From assembly GCA_016711875.1 (NCBI GenBank), contig JADJSD010000005.1, positions 95,235 to 159,234 of the forward strand: DNA of 64,000 nucleotides. The letters are read 5' to 3'. Source of the DNA: Betaproteobacteria bacterium (GTDB lineage: Bacteria > Pseudomonadota > Gammaproteobacteria > Burkholderiales > Usitatibacteraceae). Both the position numbers and the translations under genes were made by a program. This document shows positions 17,872 through 24,645 of this stretch, piece by piece. The notes beneath the pieces are model-generated. The model was not told where the DNA came from. It made no database searches and worked only from the letters and a program-made list of their open reading frames with translations. The first letter of the stretch is position 1. Every line of letters begins with the position of its first letter.

Positions 17872-17927
17872 GGGGTAAACCGCTCTCGGAGGAGAAACTG
17901 CCGGCAGCCCGGAGGGGCCCGCCGACG
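17842..17927 (-). ncRNA. probable sigma-54-dependent small RNA (about 86 nt)
   Basis: A sigma-54-type promoter (17936-17954) points leftwards and predicts a transcript start near 17927. A strong terminator ends at about 17842, and no plausible reading frame lies between. The predicted RNA has a GC-rich 5' stem region and then an unpaired-looking GUUUCUCCUCCGAG segment. CUCCUCC is complementary to Shine-Dalgarno sequences, as in many trans-acting small RNAs. The 3' end is the terminator hairpin with seven U. The gene is inferred from signals only. The same stretch could instead be a short leader ended by the terminator of the acyltransferase operon. Confidence 0.5.
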
Positions 17928-17935
17928 CCAATACC

Positions 17936-17954
17936 TTTGCAGGGACCGTGCCAA
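17936..17954 (-). promoter_or_regulatory. sigma-54 (RpoN) promoter
   Basis: Minus-strand TTGGCACGGTCCCTGCAAA matches the -24/-12 consensus TGGCACG-N4-TTGCW with the required GG-N10-GC spacing; only one T of TTGC differs. Predicted start is near 17927. Sigma-54 promoters need an ATP-dependent enhancer protein, whose site is not identified. Confidence 0.65.
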
Positions 17955-17982
17955 TTTCGACGCGAGACAAATAACTTATCCC

Positions 17983-17995
17983 GATCAACAAGTTG
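17983..17995 (+). promoter_or_regulatory. possible IHF site upstream of the sigma-54 promoter
   Basis: GATCAACAAGTTG matches the IHF consensus WATCAANNNNTTR except for its first base. It lies about 30-40 bp upstream of the -24 element, where IHF bends DNA at many sigma-54 promoters. It overlaps an imperfect inverted repeat AACTTGT...ATAAGTT on the minus strand. The remaining gap (17671-18074, 404 bp) shows no protein gene. Confidence 0.35.
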
Positions 17996-18074
17996 GAGTT
18001 TCCGACCCATGGGACGAAAGGCGCATGGCCCCGCGAGGGCGCGCCTCGATGGTGCAATGCAGCACCGCGTTGGA

Positions 18075-18656
18075 TCAGCGATTGCGCCCGCGGTACTGCG
18101 CGAAGTGCGCCTCGACGCGCACGCGGTCGGCCTCGATGTCGCTCCCGACTTCGATCGCCGGCGCGATGCGGATCGTGCGCGTGCCCCAGTCGAGCGCGAC
18201 CAGCACCACGGGCACGCGAGCCCCACGGGCGATGTGCAGGAACCCCGTCTTGAATCTCGGGACCTTGCGGCGCGTGCCTTCCGGCGCGATGACGAGCATG
18301 AACTGCGGCGACGCGCGGAAGGCGTCGACCGCCTCGCCCACGACGCCGTGCGCCGCACTCCGGTCCACGGGAATGCCGCCCATCCAGCGCAGGAAGCCCG
18401 CGACGGGCCAGGCGAACAGCGTGTGCTTGCCGATGAACTTGCACTTGAGGTCGAGCGCGAACATCGCCGCGGCGCCGACGGGGAAATCCCAGTTCGACGT
18501 GTGCGGCGCGACCGCGACGACGCACTTCGCCGCATCCGGGAAGGAGCCCTCGAGCCGCCAGTTCGACAGGCGAAGCACCGTCCGCCCCGCCCAACGCCAG
18601 AACGCGTTGCCGCGCCGCGGGATGGCGGGCGGCACGAACGCGTCTTCGAAACTCAC
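18075..18656 (-). CDS. lysophospholipid acyltransferase family protein (PlsC-like)
   Basis: Acyltransferase of 193 residues with the HX4D motif HTSNWD (His52, Asp57) and the second motif PEGTRR (Glu126-Arg129), which bind the acyl donor and glycerol phosphate. Such short members act on lysophospholipids or other lipids at the inner membrane; this need not be the main PlsC. The GTG at 18656 overlaps the dehydratase stop as GTGA, so translation is coupled, although the two functions have no obvious link. Its transcript would reach the terminator at 17842-17871. Confidence 0.85.
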   Translation of the reverse strand: MSFEDAFVPPAIPRRGNAFWRWAGRTVLRLSNWRLEGSFPDAAKCVVAVAPHTSNWDFPVGAAAMFALDLKCKFIGKHTLFAWPVAGFLRWMGGIPVDRSAAHGVVGEAVDAFRASPQFMLVIAPEGTRRKVPRFKTGFLHIARGARVPVVLVALDWGTRTIRIAPAIEVGSDIEADRVRVEAHFAQYRGRNR

Positions 18657-19633
18657 GCGAAGAGCTTCGCGGCCGCGCGCAGGTCCACGTTTCCGCCCGA
18701 GAGGATGATGCCGACGCGGCCGCCCTGCGTCGCAAGGCGCTTCGAGAGCACGCCGGCCGTCGCGAGCGCGCCCGTGGGCTCGACCACGAGCTTCATGCGC
18801 TCCCACAGGAAACGCATGGCCTCCACGAGTTCCTCGTCCGTCACGGTGAGGAAGTCGTGCACGTGCGCGGGGACGAGCGGAAAGGTGAGTGAGCCCAGGG
18901 AATTCGTGCGCGCGCCGTCGGCGAGCGTCTGCGGGTTCTCCACGCGCACGAGCGTCTTCGTGCGGAAGGAGCGCGCCGCGTCGTCGCCGGCCGCGGGCTC
19001 CACGCCGATCACCTTGATGCCAGGCGAGAGGTGGTTCGCGGCGATGGCGCAGCCCGAGAGGAGCCCCGCGCCGCCGCAGCACACGAAGAGCCAGTCGAGC
19101 GGGCCGGTCTCCTCGATCAGTTCCTTCGCCGCCGTGCCCTGCCCGGCGATCACGTGCGCGTGGTCGAAGGGCGGGATGAGGGTCGCGCCGCGCTCGCGGG
19201 CGATGCGGGCGGCCATCTGCTCGCGATCCTCGCCCGAGGCGCGGTCGTAAAGGACGACCTCGGCGCCATAGCCCTTCGTGGCCGCCACCTTCACCGCGGG
19301 CGCGTCGGCGGGCATCACGATCACGCGGGGAATGCCGAGCATCCGCCCGGCGAGCGCGACGGCCTGCGCGTGGTTTCCCGAGGAGAACGCGACGACACCG
19401 GCCTTGCGTGCGGCCGGGTCGAGACGCGAGAGCGCGTTGTAGGCGCCGCGGAACTTGAAGGCGCCCATGCGCTGGAAGTTCTCGCACTTGAAGAAGGCCT
19501 TCGTGCCCGTGAGGGCGTCGAACTGGCCCGAGGTCATCACCGGCGTGCGGTGCGCGACCCCTTCGAGGCGCTCGGCCGCCGAGGCGACGTCGTCCCAGGC
19601 GACGGGCAGGGCGCCGCCGGACCGGTCGTTCAT
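18653..19633 (-). CDS. threonine/serine dehydratase (PLP fold type II, no regulatory domain)
   Basis: PLP enzyme of 326 residues. The Schiff-base Lys60 lies in MGAFKFRGA, the phosphate contact is SSGNHAQ (84-90), and a Gly-rich loop VCCGGAGLLSG and late SGGNVD are present. It lacks the C-terminal ACT domain of biosynthetic IlvA, so it fits catabolic threonine dehydratase or serine racemase/dehydratase types. Reaction: threonine to 2-oxobutyrate plus ammonia, or serine to pyruvate. It overlaps the acyltransferase gene by 4 nt and follows a 68-codon gene by 8 nt. Confidence 0.87.
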   Translation of the reverse strand: MNDRSGGALPVAWDDVASAAERLEGVAHRTPVMTSGQFDALTGTKAFFKCENFQRMGAFKFRGAYNALSRLDPAARKAGVVAFSSGNHAQAVALAGRMLGIPRVIVMPADAPAVKVAATKGYGAEVVLYDRASGEDREQMAARIARERGATLIPPFDHAHVIAGQGTAAKELIEETGPLDWLFVCCGGAGLLSGCAIAANHLSPGIKVIGVEPAAGDDAARSFRTKTLVRVENPQTLADGARTNSLGSLTFPLVPAHVHDFLTVTDEELVEAMRFLWERMKLVVEPTGALATAGVLSKRLATQGGRVGIILSGGNVDLRAAAKLFA

Positions 19634-19641
19634 GGTGCCCC

Positions 19642-19848
19642 CTATTCCAGCGAGATCTTGCCGTCGATGACGACGTCGAGCGCGACACCGCTCACCGTGA
19701 GCGTCACCTGGGCCGGAAGCGATTCGTTCCCCTTCAGGCGGCCGTCGGCCAGCGCCTTCGCGACCGCGCTCTCGATCTCGCGTTGCGACTGCACGCCCAC
19801 GCGCTTCAGGAACGTGCGGATGCTCATGTTCAGGGCTTCGGGATTCAT
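19642..19848 (-). CDS. small conserved protein, DUF6494-like
   Basis: 68-residue protein (MNPEALNMSIRTFLKRVGVQ then SQREIESAVAKALADGRL) that I associate with the DUF6494 family of small proteobacterial proteins of unknown role. The N-terminal half looks helical, the C-terminal half forms beta strands (TLTVSGVALDVVIDGKISLE). It lies 3 nt after the upstream 82-codon gene and 8 nt before the dehydratase gene, so all are likely co-transcribed. Confidence 0.75.
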   Translation of the reverse strand: MNPEALNMSIRTFLKRVGVQSQREIESAVAKALADGRLKGNESLPAQVTLTVSGVALDVVIDGKISLE

Positions 19849-19851
19849 GCC

Positions 19852-20100
19852 TTACTCCTCGCGGGTACGGGTGATCGCGGCGAGCGCGTCGCGCAGCGTG
19901 TCTTCGGGCAGCGCGTTGACGCTCTGCGCCAGGATGTCGGCCTCGGTCGCGACCGCCGGCGGCAGTTCGCTGCCGTCCATGGAAGCCACGAACTGCGCGG
20001 CGGCCCCGGCGACCTTGAGCAGGCGCTTGCGCTCGGCCATGAGGATGTCCAGCTCCTTGCCCAGCATGAAGGTGCCGGTCGTTTCGCCTACGCTTTGCAT
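19852..20100 (-). CDS. hypothetical 82-residue protein
   Basis: Unrecognised soluble acidic protein, predicted mainly helical, with a basic stretch MAERKRLLKVAG. The start is the ATG at 20100. The tight spacing (3 nt) to the DUF6494-like gene and continuous frame support it as real. It may be the first gene of the unit that ends with the acyltransferase. Confidence 0.65.
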   Translation of the reverse strand: MQSVGETTGTFMLGKELDILMAERKRLLKVAGAAAQFVASMDGSELPPAVATEADILAQSVNALPEDTLRDALAAITRTREE

Positions 20101-20159
20101 TGTCTTCGCTCCGATTGCGCCGGGAAGGCGCGAGCGACCATTTTACTCCGCGTCGGGCG

Positions 20160-21176
20160 TCAGCTCGCCCGGCGGATCGGCAGGTTCACGAGCAGGTTCT
20201 GCGGCTTCATCTTGAGCGTGTGGTCCTCGCGGAAGGCGAGCCCGAGATAGACGGGACGCCCGGCCGCTTCCGGCGCGGCATCCGCGGGGTCGGCGAATTC
20301 GAGCCGGAAGAGACACGCGAGGCGCGCGACGCGCTCCTCATCGACCGCCCCACCCCGGTACAGCGCGTTCAGGATGGCCGTCGACTCGACGTCCAGGCCC
20401 GCGTGCCAACGCCACTTCTCGTCGGCGACCTGCGCCACCGGTTCGATCCGCACCCGGGCGCCCGAAAGGTGGCCGACCCACCGCTCGAGCAGCACGGCGA
20501 GCGCCTTCGTACCCTCGCGCCCCGGCGTGAGGTCGAGGAGGAAGCTGAAGAGTTCGTCACGCAGGAAATAGAGGGGTGCGTTCTCCGCGTTCAGCACGTC
20601 CATCTTCACGGGCGCGACGGGCGTGGCCTGCTGGCGAAGCAGCCGGCCGAAGTTCCCGAAGCCGCCCGTCTCGGCGTAGGCCTCGATGGTGGTCGCGTCG
20701 GCGGCGAGCACCTGGCCGTTCTCGAGGCTCACGCGCTGGCGGCGGAAGAAGAGCTCGCCGGCACGGGCGTACCAGGGATCCGAGGTGCCTTCCAGGAGGC
20801 TGCGCACGATGGCCTGCGCCAGGGCGTCGACGAAGGCCGGCGCGAGATCGACCGCCGGGCGGCGGAAGAGATCGACGTAGCAGGCCTCGACGGTGCCGTG
20901 CTCGAGCAACCGGTCGCGCAAGCGCAGCCATTCGCGCCAGTTGTCGCGGGCGTCCGCGTCTTCGACGGCGGCGAGGTCCGCCGCGGTCACGGCCAGCCGG
21001 GGTTTCTCGGCGAGCCGCGCGTGCAGGTGGCGCTCGGCCGGTCCCGCTTCGGGCGGGGGCGCGAGCTCGTCGCGCGCCAGGAAGAGGCGCAGGTAGTCGT
21101 CGGTGAACTCGTGCCAGCCGTTCTCGCCCTTGCGAAGATGGCGGTAGCCGCTGGAGGCCCAGAAATCCTGCGCCAT
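20160..21176 (-). CDS. conserved hypothetical protein, DUF6352-like
   Basis: 338-residue soluble protein starting MAQDFWASSGYRHLRKGENG, which I associate with the DUF6352 family of betaproteobacteria. No catalytic motif is obvious. The text WHEFTDDYLRLFLARDELAPP and WREWLRLRDRLLEHGTVEACYVDLFRR suggests an all-helical first half. It lies 48 bp downstream of the ornithine decarboxylase gene in the same direction and may share its transcript. Function unknown. Confidence 0.75.
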   Translation of the reverse strand: MAQDFWASSGYRHLRKGENGWHEFTDDYLRLFLARDELAPPPEAGPAERHLHARLAEKPRLAVTAADLAAVEDADARDNWREWLRLRDRLLEHGTVEACYVDLFRRPAVDLAPAFVDALAQAIVRSLLEGTSDPWYARAGELFFRRQRVSLENGQVLAADATTIEAYAETGGFGNFGRLLRQQATPVAPVKMDVLNAENAPLYFLRDELFSFLLDLTPGREGTKALAVLLERWVGHLSGARVRIEPVAQVADEKWRWHAGLDVESTAILNALYRGGAVDEERVARLACLFRLEFADPADAAPEAAGRPVYLGLAFREDHTLKMKPQNLLVNLPIRRAS

Positions 21177-21224
21177 GGCGCTAGGTCGCGTCGGCCGGTG
21201 CGAGGGCCGGCCCGGCGGCCGGGT

Positions 21225-22409
21225 TCACTGACGGCCGATGACGGCGACTTCGGGCAGCGGGAAGCCGTTGAAGTTGGAGGCGTACGCCGTGGTATACGCG
21301 CCCGCGTTCTTGATGAAGATGAAGTCGTTCTCCTGCAGGTCCGCCGGCAGCAGCTCGTCGCGCATCACCACGTCCACGGAATCGCAGGTGGGGCCGGCGA
21401 CGTTCCAGGCGATCGGCTCGCCGTCGCGGTCCGTGTACATGTTGTAGCGAAGGCCTTCAGTCGTCTCGATGATGCCGCCGAAGACGCCCGCGTCCCAGTA
21501 CATCCAGCGCTGGCCGTTGCGGGTGGCCGTGCCGACGACGCGGCAGATGAAGTAGCCGGCATCCGACACGAGGTAGCGGCCCGGCTCGGCGATCACCTGG
21601 ATCTCGGGCCCGAAGTGCCGGAGCTCCCGGTTGATCACCTCGGCGATCGTCTCGATCGAGGGGATCGGCTTCACGTGGCGCACGGGGTAGCCGCCGCCCA
21701 GGTTGAGCAGGCGCGGGTTGAGGCCGGCCGTGCGCATCGCCGCAAACACCTTCTTCGCCCTTTCCATGCCGACGCGCCAGTTCTCCGGGTTCAGGCACTG
21801 CGAGCCCACGTGGAAGGTGACGCCGGCCAGGTCCGCCTTGCAGCCGACCGCGGCCTCGATGAGTTCGGGAATGTCGTTCATGTGCGCGCCGAACTTGCCC
21901 GCGAGCGGCCAGTCGCTGCCGATGTTGGGCGCGTCGATGCGCAGGTACATCTTCGCGTCGGCCTTGACCGACTGCACCTTGACGATCTCCTCGACGGAAT
22001 CCACCACGAACCACTCGACGCCCTTGGTGGACGCGTATTCGAGGTAGGCGCGCGACTTCATCGGGTTGGAGTAGAAGATCTCGGCGACCGGCACGCCCAG
22101 GGAGATGAGCAGGTCCAGTTCGGCGATCGAGGCGATCTCGAAGCCGGCACCTTCCTGCATGAGCACCTTGAGGACGCGCGGGTCCGGGTTCGCCTTCACC
22201 GCGAAGTGCGGACGCACGCGCGGCAGGGAAGCGCGGAAGCGCCTCGTCTTGGTGCGAACGAGGTCCAGGTCGACCAGCAGGATCGGCTTCCTGTAGGGGT
22301 GCCGGGCGAGGTACTGCTTCACGGCACCGAAGTCGAGGCTGACTTCGGGATGGGTATCGAGGGGGAACTCGGGGGTCGGGCGGAGCTTCTTGACTACGGC
22401 ACGGGGCAT
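21225..22409 (-). CDS. ornithine/lysine decarboxylase, PLP fold type III
   Basis: Eukaryotic-type basic amino acid decarboxylase of 394 residues. PLP Lys72 lies in HFAVKANPDP; later motifs are HVGSQC, NLGGGYPV, AEPGRYLVSDAG, the active-site Cys in PTCDSVDVV and GAYTTAYASNFNGF. It makes putrescine from ornithine or cadaverine from lysine. The specificity-helix residues are not safely readable, so ornithine is only the likelier choice. The ATG at 22409 has an in-frame stop 15 nt upstream and a poor ribosome site. It overlaps the 3' end of a short ORF with a strong site, so translation may be coupled. Confidence 0.9.
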   Translation of the reverse strand: MPRAVVKKLRPTPEFPLDTHPEVSLDFGAVKQYLARHPYRKPILLVDLDLVRTKTRRFRASLPRVRPHFAVKANPDPRVLKVLMQEGAGFEIASIAELDLLISLGVPVAEIFYSNPMKSRAYLEYASTKGVEWFVVDSVEEIVKVQSVKADAKMYLRIDAPNIGSDWPLAGKFGAHMNDIPELIEAAVGCKADLAGVTFHVGSQCLNPENWRVGMERAKKVFAAMRTAGLNPRLLNLGGGYPVRHVKPIPSIETIAEVINRELRHFGPEIQVIAEPGRYLVSDAGYFICRVVGTATRNGQRWMYWDAGVFGGIIETTEGLRYNMYTDRDGEPIAWNVAGPTCDSVDVVMRDELLPADLQENDFIFIKNAGAYTTAYASNFNGFPLPEVAVIGRQ

Positions 22410-22507
22410 CGATGTCTTTCGTCACGGCAAGGCGAGGCGGAACGGGAGGCGCGGCAGGCGCCCGGGGCGGCTGGGTTCGGCCCGACGGATTTCCTCGCTC
22501 TTGTCAT
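22394..22507 (-). CDS. putative 37-residue Arg-rich leader peptide of the decarboxylase gene
   Basis: ATG at 22507 with an excellent AAAGGAGG site 5 nt upstream. The 37 codons include seven Arg and several Pro and end 16 nt inside the decarboxylase gene. The strong site does not fit any long protein, whereas the decarboxylase has a weak site, so a regulatory leader with coupled re-initiation is plausible. E. coli SpeFL, an ornithine-sensing leader upstream of speF, is a functional precedent but not visibly similar. Confidence 0.45.
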   Translation of the reverse strand: MTRARKSVGPNPAAPGACRASRSASPCRDERHRCPVP

Positions 22508-22591
22508 GATGACCTCCTTTGATCCCTGCCGGGCGTTGGCGCTGCCAGTACCAGATGGCCCACCCACCGGGTCGGGCCGAAAAATGCGCGA

Positions 22592-22597
22592 AGTATA
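22592..22597 (-). promoter_or_regulatory. possible -10 element upstream of leader ORF and decarboxylase
   Basis: TATACT on the minus strand (5 of 6 matches), 85 nt before the leader ORF start. No convincing -35 box at 17 nt. The gap 22508-22688 shows nothing else I recognise. Confidence 0.3.
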
Positions 22598-22688
22598 GGG
22601 CAATTCCGGCCGCCCACCACGACATTTTCGGGATGGGGCCGGTAATACTTTAGGGGGGGGTCCGGGGCACCGAATGACACCCCGATCG

Positions 22689-23255
22689 TCACATCTTGGG
22701 CAGCGTGACGCCCGACTGGCCCTGGTACTTCCCGCCGCGGTCGCGGTAGGAGGTCTCGCAGACCTCGTCGGACTCGAAGAAGATCACCTGCGCGCAGCCT
22801 TCGCCGGCGTAGATCTTCGCCGGCAGCGGGGTGGTGTTCGAGAACTCGAGGGTGACGAAGCCCTCCCACTCCGGCTCGAAGGGCGTCACGTTCACGATGA
22901 TGCCGCAGCGCGCGTAGGTGCTCTTGCCCAGGCACACCGTGAGCACGTTGCGCGGGATGCGGAAGTACTCGACGGTGCGGGCGAGCGCGAACGAGTTGGG
23001 CGGGATGATGCACACGTCGCTCTCGAAGGTGACGAAGGACTTCTCGTCGAAGTGCTTCGGGTCGACGATGGTCGCGTTGATGTTGGTGAAGATCTTGAAT
23101 TCGCGCGAGCAGCGGATGTCGTAGCCGTAGCTCGAGGTGCCGTAGGAGACGATGCGCTTGCCGTCCACCTCGCGCACCTGCCCGGGTTCGAAGGGCTCGA
23201 TCATGCCGTGGGAGGCCGCCATGCGGCGGATCCACTTGTCGCTCTTGATGCTCAT
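22689..23255 (-). CDS. dcd: dCTP deaminase
   Basis: Deaminates dCTP to dUTP, the main source of dUMP for thymidylate in many proteobacteria. 188 residues (E. coli 193). Family features: MSIKSDKWIRRMA start, the GKSTYARCGI active-site segment, FVTLEFSNTTPLPAKIYAGEGCAQ, and GGKYQGQSGVTLPKM at the end. AAAGGA precedes the ATG. It is 130 bp downstream of apbC on the same strand and 180 bp upstream of the leader ORF. Confidence 0.95.
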   Translation of the reverse strand: MSIKSDKWIRRMAASHGMIEPFEPGQVREVDGKRIVSYGTSSYGYDIRCSREFKIFTNINATIVDPKHFDEKSFVTFESDVCIIPPNSFALARTVEYFRIPRNVLTVCLGKSTYARCGIIVNVTPFEPEWEGFVTLEFSNTTPLPAKIYAGEGCAQVIFFESDEVCETSYRDRGGKYQGQSGVTLPKM

Positions 23256-23387
23256 GGTCCTTTGCTCACGAAGTTGGGCGGCGCGTCCGCCTTTCGTACT
23301 TCTCGATCATCGTCTCATTTTCCCGGAGTTGAGCGGCGGAATCGTCCGCTCGAACGACCGCCCCGATTTCCCGCCAGCGGCCGATGA

Positions 23388-24476
23388 TCAGGTGTTCTGG
23401 ATGACGATCTTCGGGAAGAGCGAGGTGCGGTCCTCGGCGGCCTTCGCGATGCGCGCGGCCACCTTGCGGGCGATTGCGCGGTAGATGCCCGCGATCTTCC
23501 CGTCGGGGTCGGCGACCACCGTGGGCTTGCCGGTGTCGGCCTGCTCGCGGATCGTGATGTCGAGCGGGAGCGAACCCAGGAACTCGACGCCGTAGTCCTG
23601 GCACATCTTCTCGCCGCCGCCCTGGCCGAAGATGTGCTCGGCGTGGCCGCAGTTCGAGCAGACGTGGATCGCCATGTTCTCGACGATGCCGAGGATGGGC
23701 ACGCCCACCTTCTCGAACATCTTGAGTCCCTTGCGGGCGTCGATGAGGGCGATGTCCTGCGGCGTGGTCACGATGACCGCACCGGTCACGGGGACTTTCT
23801 GCGAGAGCGTGAGCTGGATGTCACCGGTGCCCGGGGGCAGGTCGACCACCAGGTAATCGAGGTCCCGCCAGCGGGTTTCCGTGAGGAGCTGCTCGAGGGC
23901 CTGCGTGACCATCGGGCCGCGCCAGACCATCGGCGTGTCCTGCTCGATGAGGAATCCCACGCTCATCGCCTGGACGCCGTGGCCTTCCATGGGCTCCATG
24001 GTCTTGCCGTCCCGGGAGGACGGCCGGCCGGTGATGCCGAGCATCGTCGGCTGGGAGGGCCCGTAGATGTCCGCGTCCAGCATGCCGACCGCGGCGCCTT
24101 CGGCCGCGAGAGCCAGCGCGAGATTCACGGCCGTGGTGCTCTTGCCCACGCCGCCCTTGCCCGAGGCGACGGCGATGATGTTCTTGATGCCCGGCACGAG
24201 CTTCACGCCGCGCTGCACGGCGTGCGGCACGATCTTCGAGAGCACGTTCACCGAGGCGAACTTCACGCCCGGAAGCTGCTTCAGGCGCCCGGCGACCTGC
24301 TCGCGCACCGCCTCGATCACGCCGCGGGCCGGGTAGCCGAGCACGATGTCGAGCGAAAGGTGCTCGCCGTCGATCTTCAGGTTCTTCACGCAGCGCGCCT
24401 CGACGTAGTTGCGGTCGGTGACCGGGTCGATGAGCTCGGAAAGCGCGGCGTGGACGTCCTTGTCGGTGAGGGTCAT
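23388..24476 (-). CDS. apbC: iron-sulfur cluster carrier ATPase ApbC/Mrp
   Basis: P-loop NTPase of 362 residues that carries and transfers [4Fe-4S] clusters. An N-terminal DUF59-like domain (about 1-80) is followed by the deviant Walker A SGKGGVGKST and a C-terminal CSNCG pair that binds the bridging cluster between two monomers. Divergent from metG with a 170 bp gap, an arrangement common in proteobacteria. The intergenic region just before the ATG has a G/C run (gggggggg) that could be indel-prone in sequencing. Confidence 0.95.
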   Translation of the reverse strand: MTLTDKDVHAALSELIDPVTDRNYVEARCVKNLKIDGEHLSLDIVLGYPARGVIEAVREQVAGRLKQLPGVKFASVNVLSKIVPHAVQRGVKLVPGIKNIIAVASGKGGVGKSTTAVNLALALAAEGAAVGMLDADIYGPSQPTMLGITGRPSSRDGKTMEPMEGHGVQAMSVGFLIEQDTPMVWRGPMVTQALEQLLTETRWRDLDYLVVDLPPGTGDIQLTLSQKVPVTGAVIVTTPQDIALIDARKGLKMFEKVGVPILGIVENMAIHVCSNCGHAEHIFGQGGGEKMCQDYGVEFLGSLPLDITIREQADTGKPTVVADPDGKIAGIYRAIARKVAARIAKAAEDRTSLFPKIVIQNT

Positions 24477-24645
24477 GGCGGGGGGGGGGAAGGGGCCGAA
24501 ACGAGAGGGGAAACCGAGCGCGAATTCTAATTCAATTTGCTACAATCCGGGCGATACTTTTCCATTGCGATTCAATCACTCGCCCACGCCTTTCGCGCGT
24601 TCACGAGCCGACTCCACCCCCAAACGCGAAGGCTCGACCGGTTTC

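Noticed and set aside
17667..17954. 95-codon minus-strand ORF over the terminator region
   Set aside because: It would read through two strong hairpins and has Arg-rich random composition; no ribosome site.
23181..23200. tRNA T-arm-like GGTTCGAAGG
   Set aside because: Lies within dcd coding sequence with no cloverleaf around it.
24409..24645. 79-residue N-terminal extension of metG
   Set aside because: It overlaps the start of the divergent apbC and is Ser/Arg-rich; the family begins at MPRKLFVTTALPYANG.
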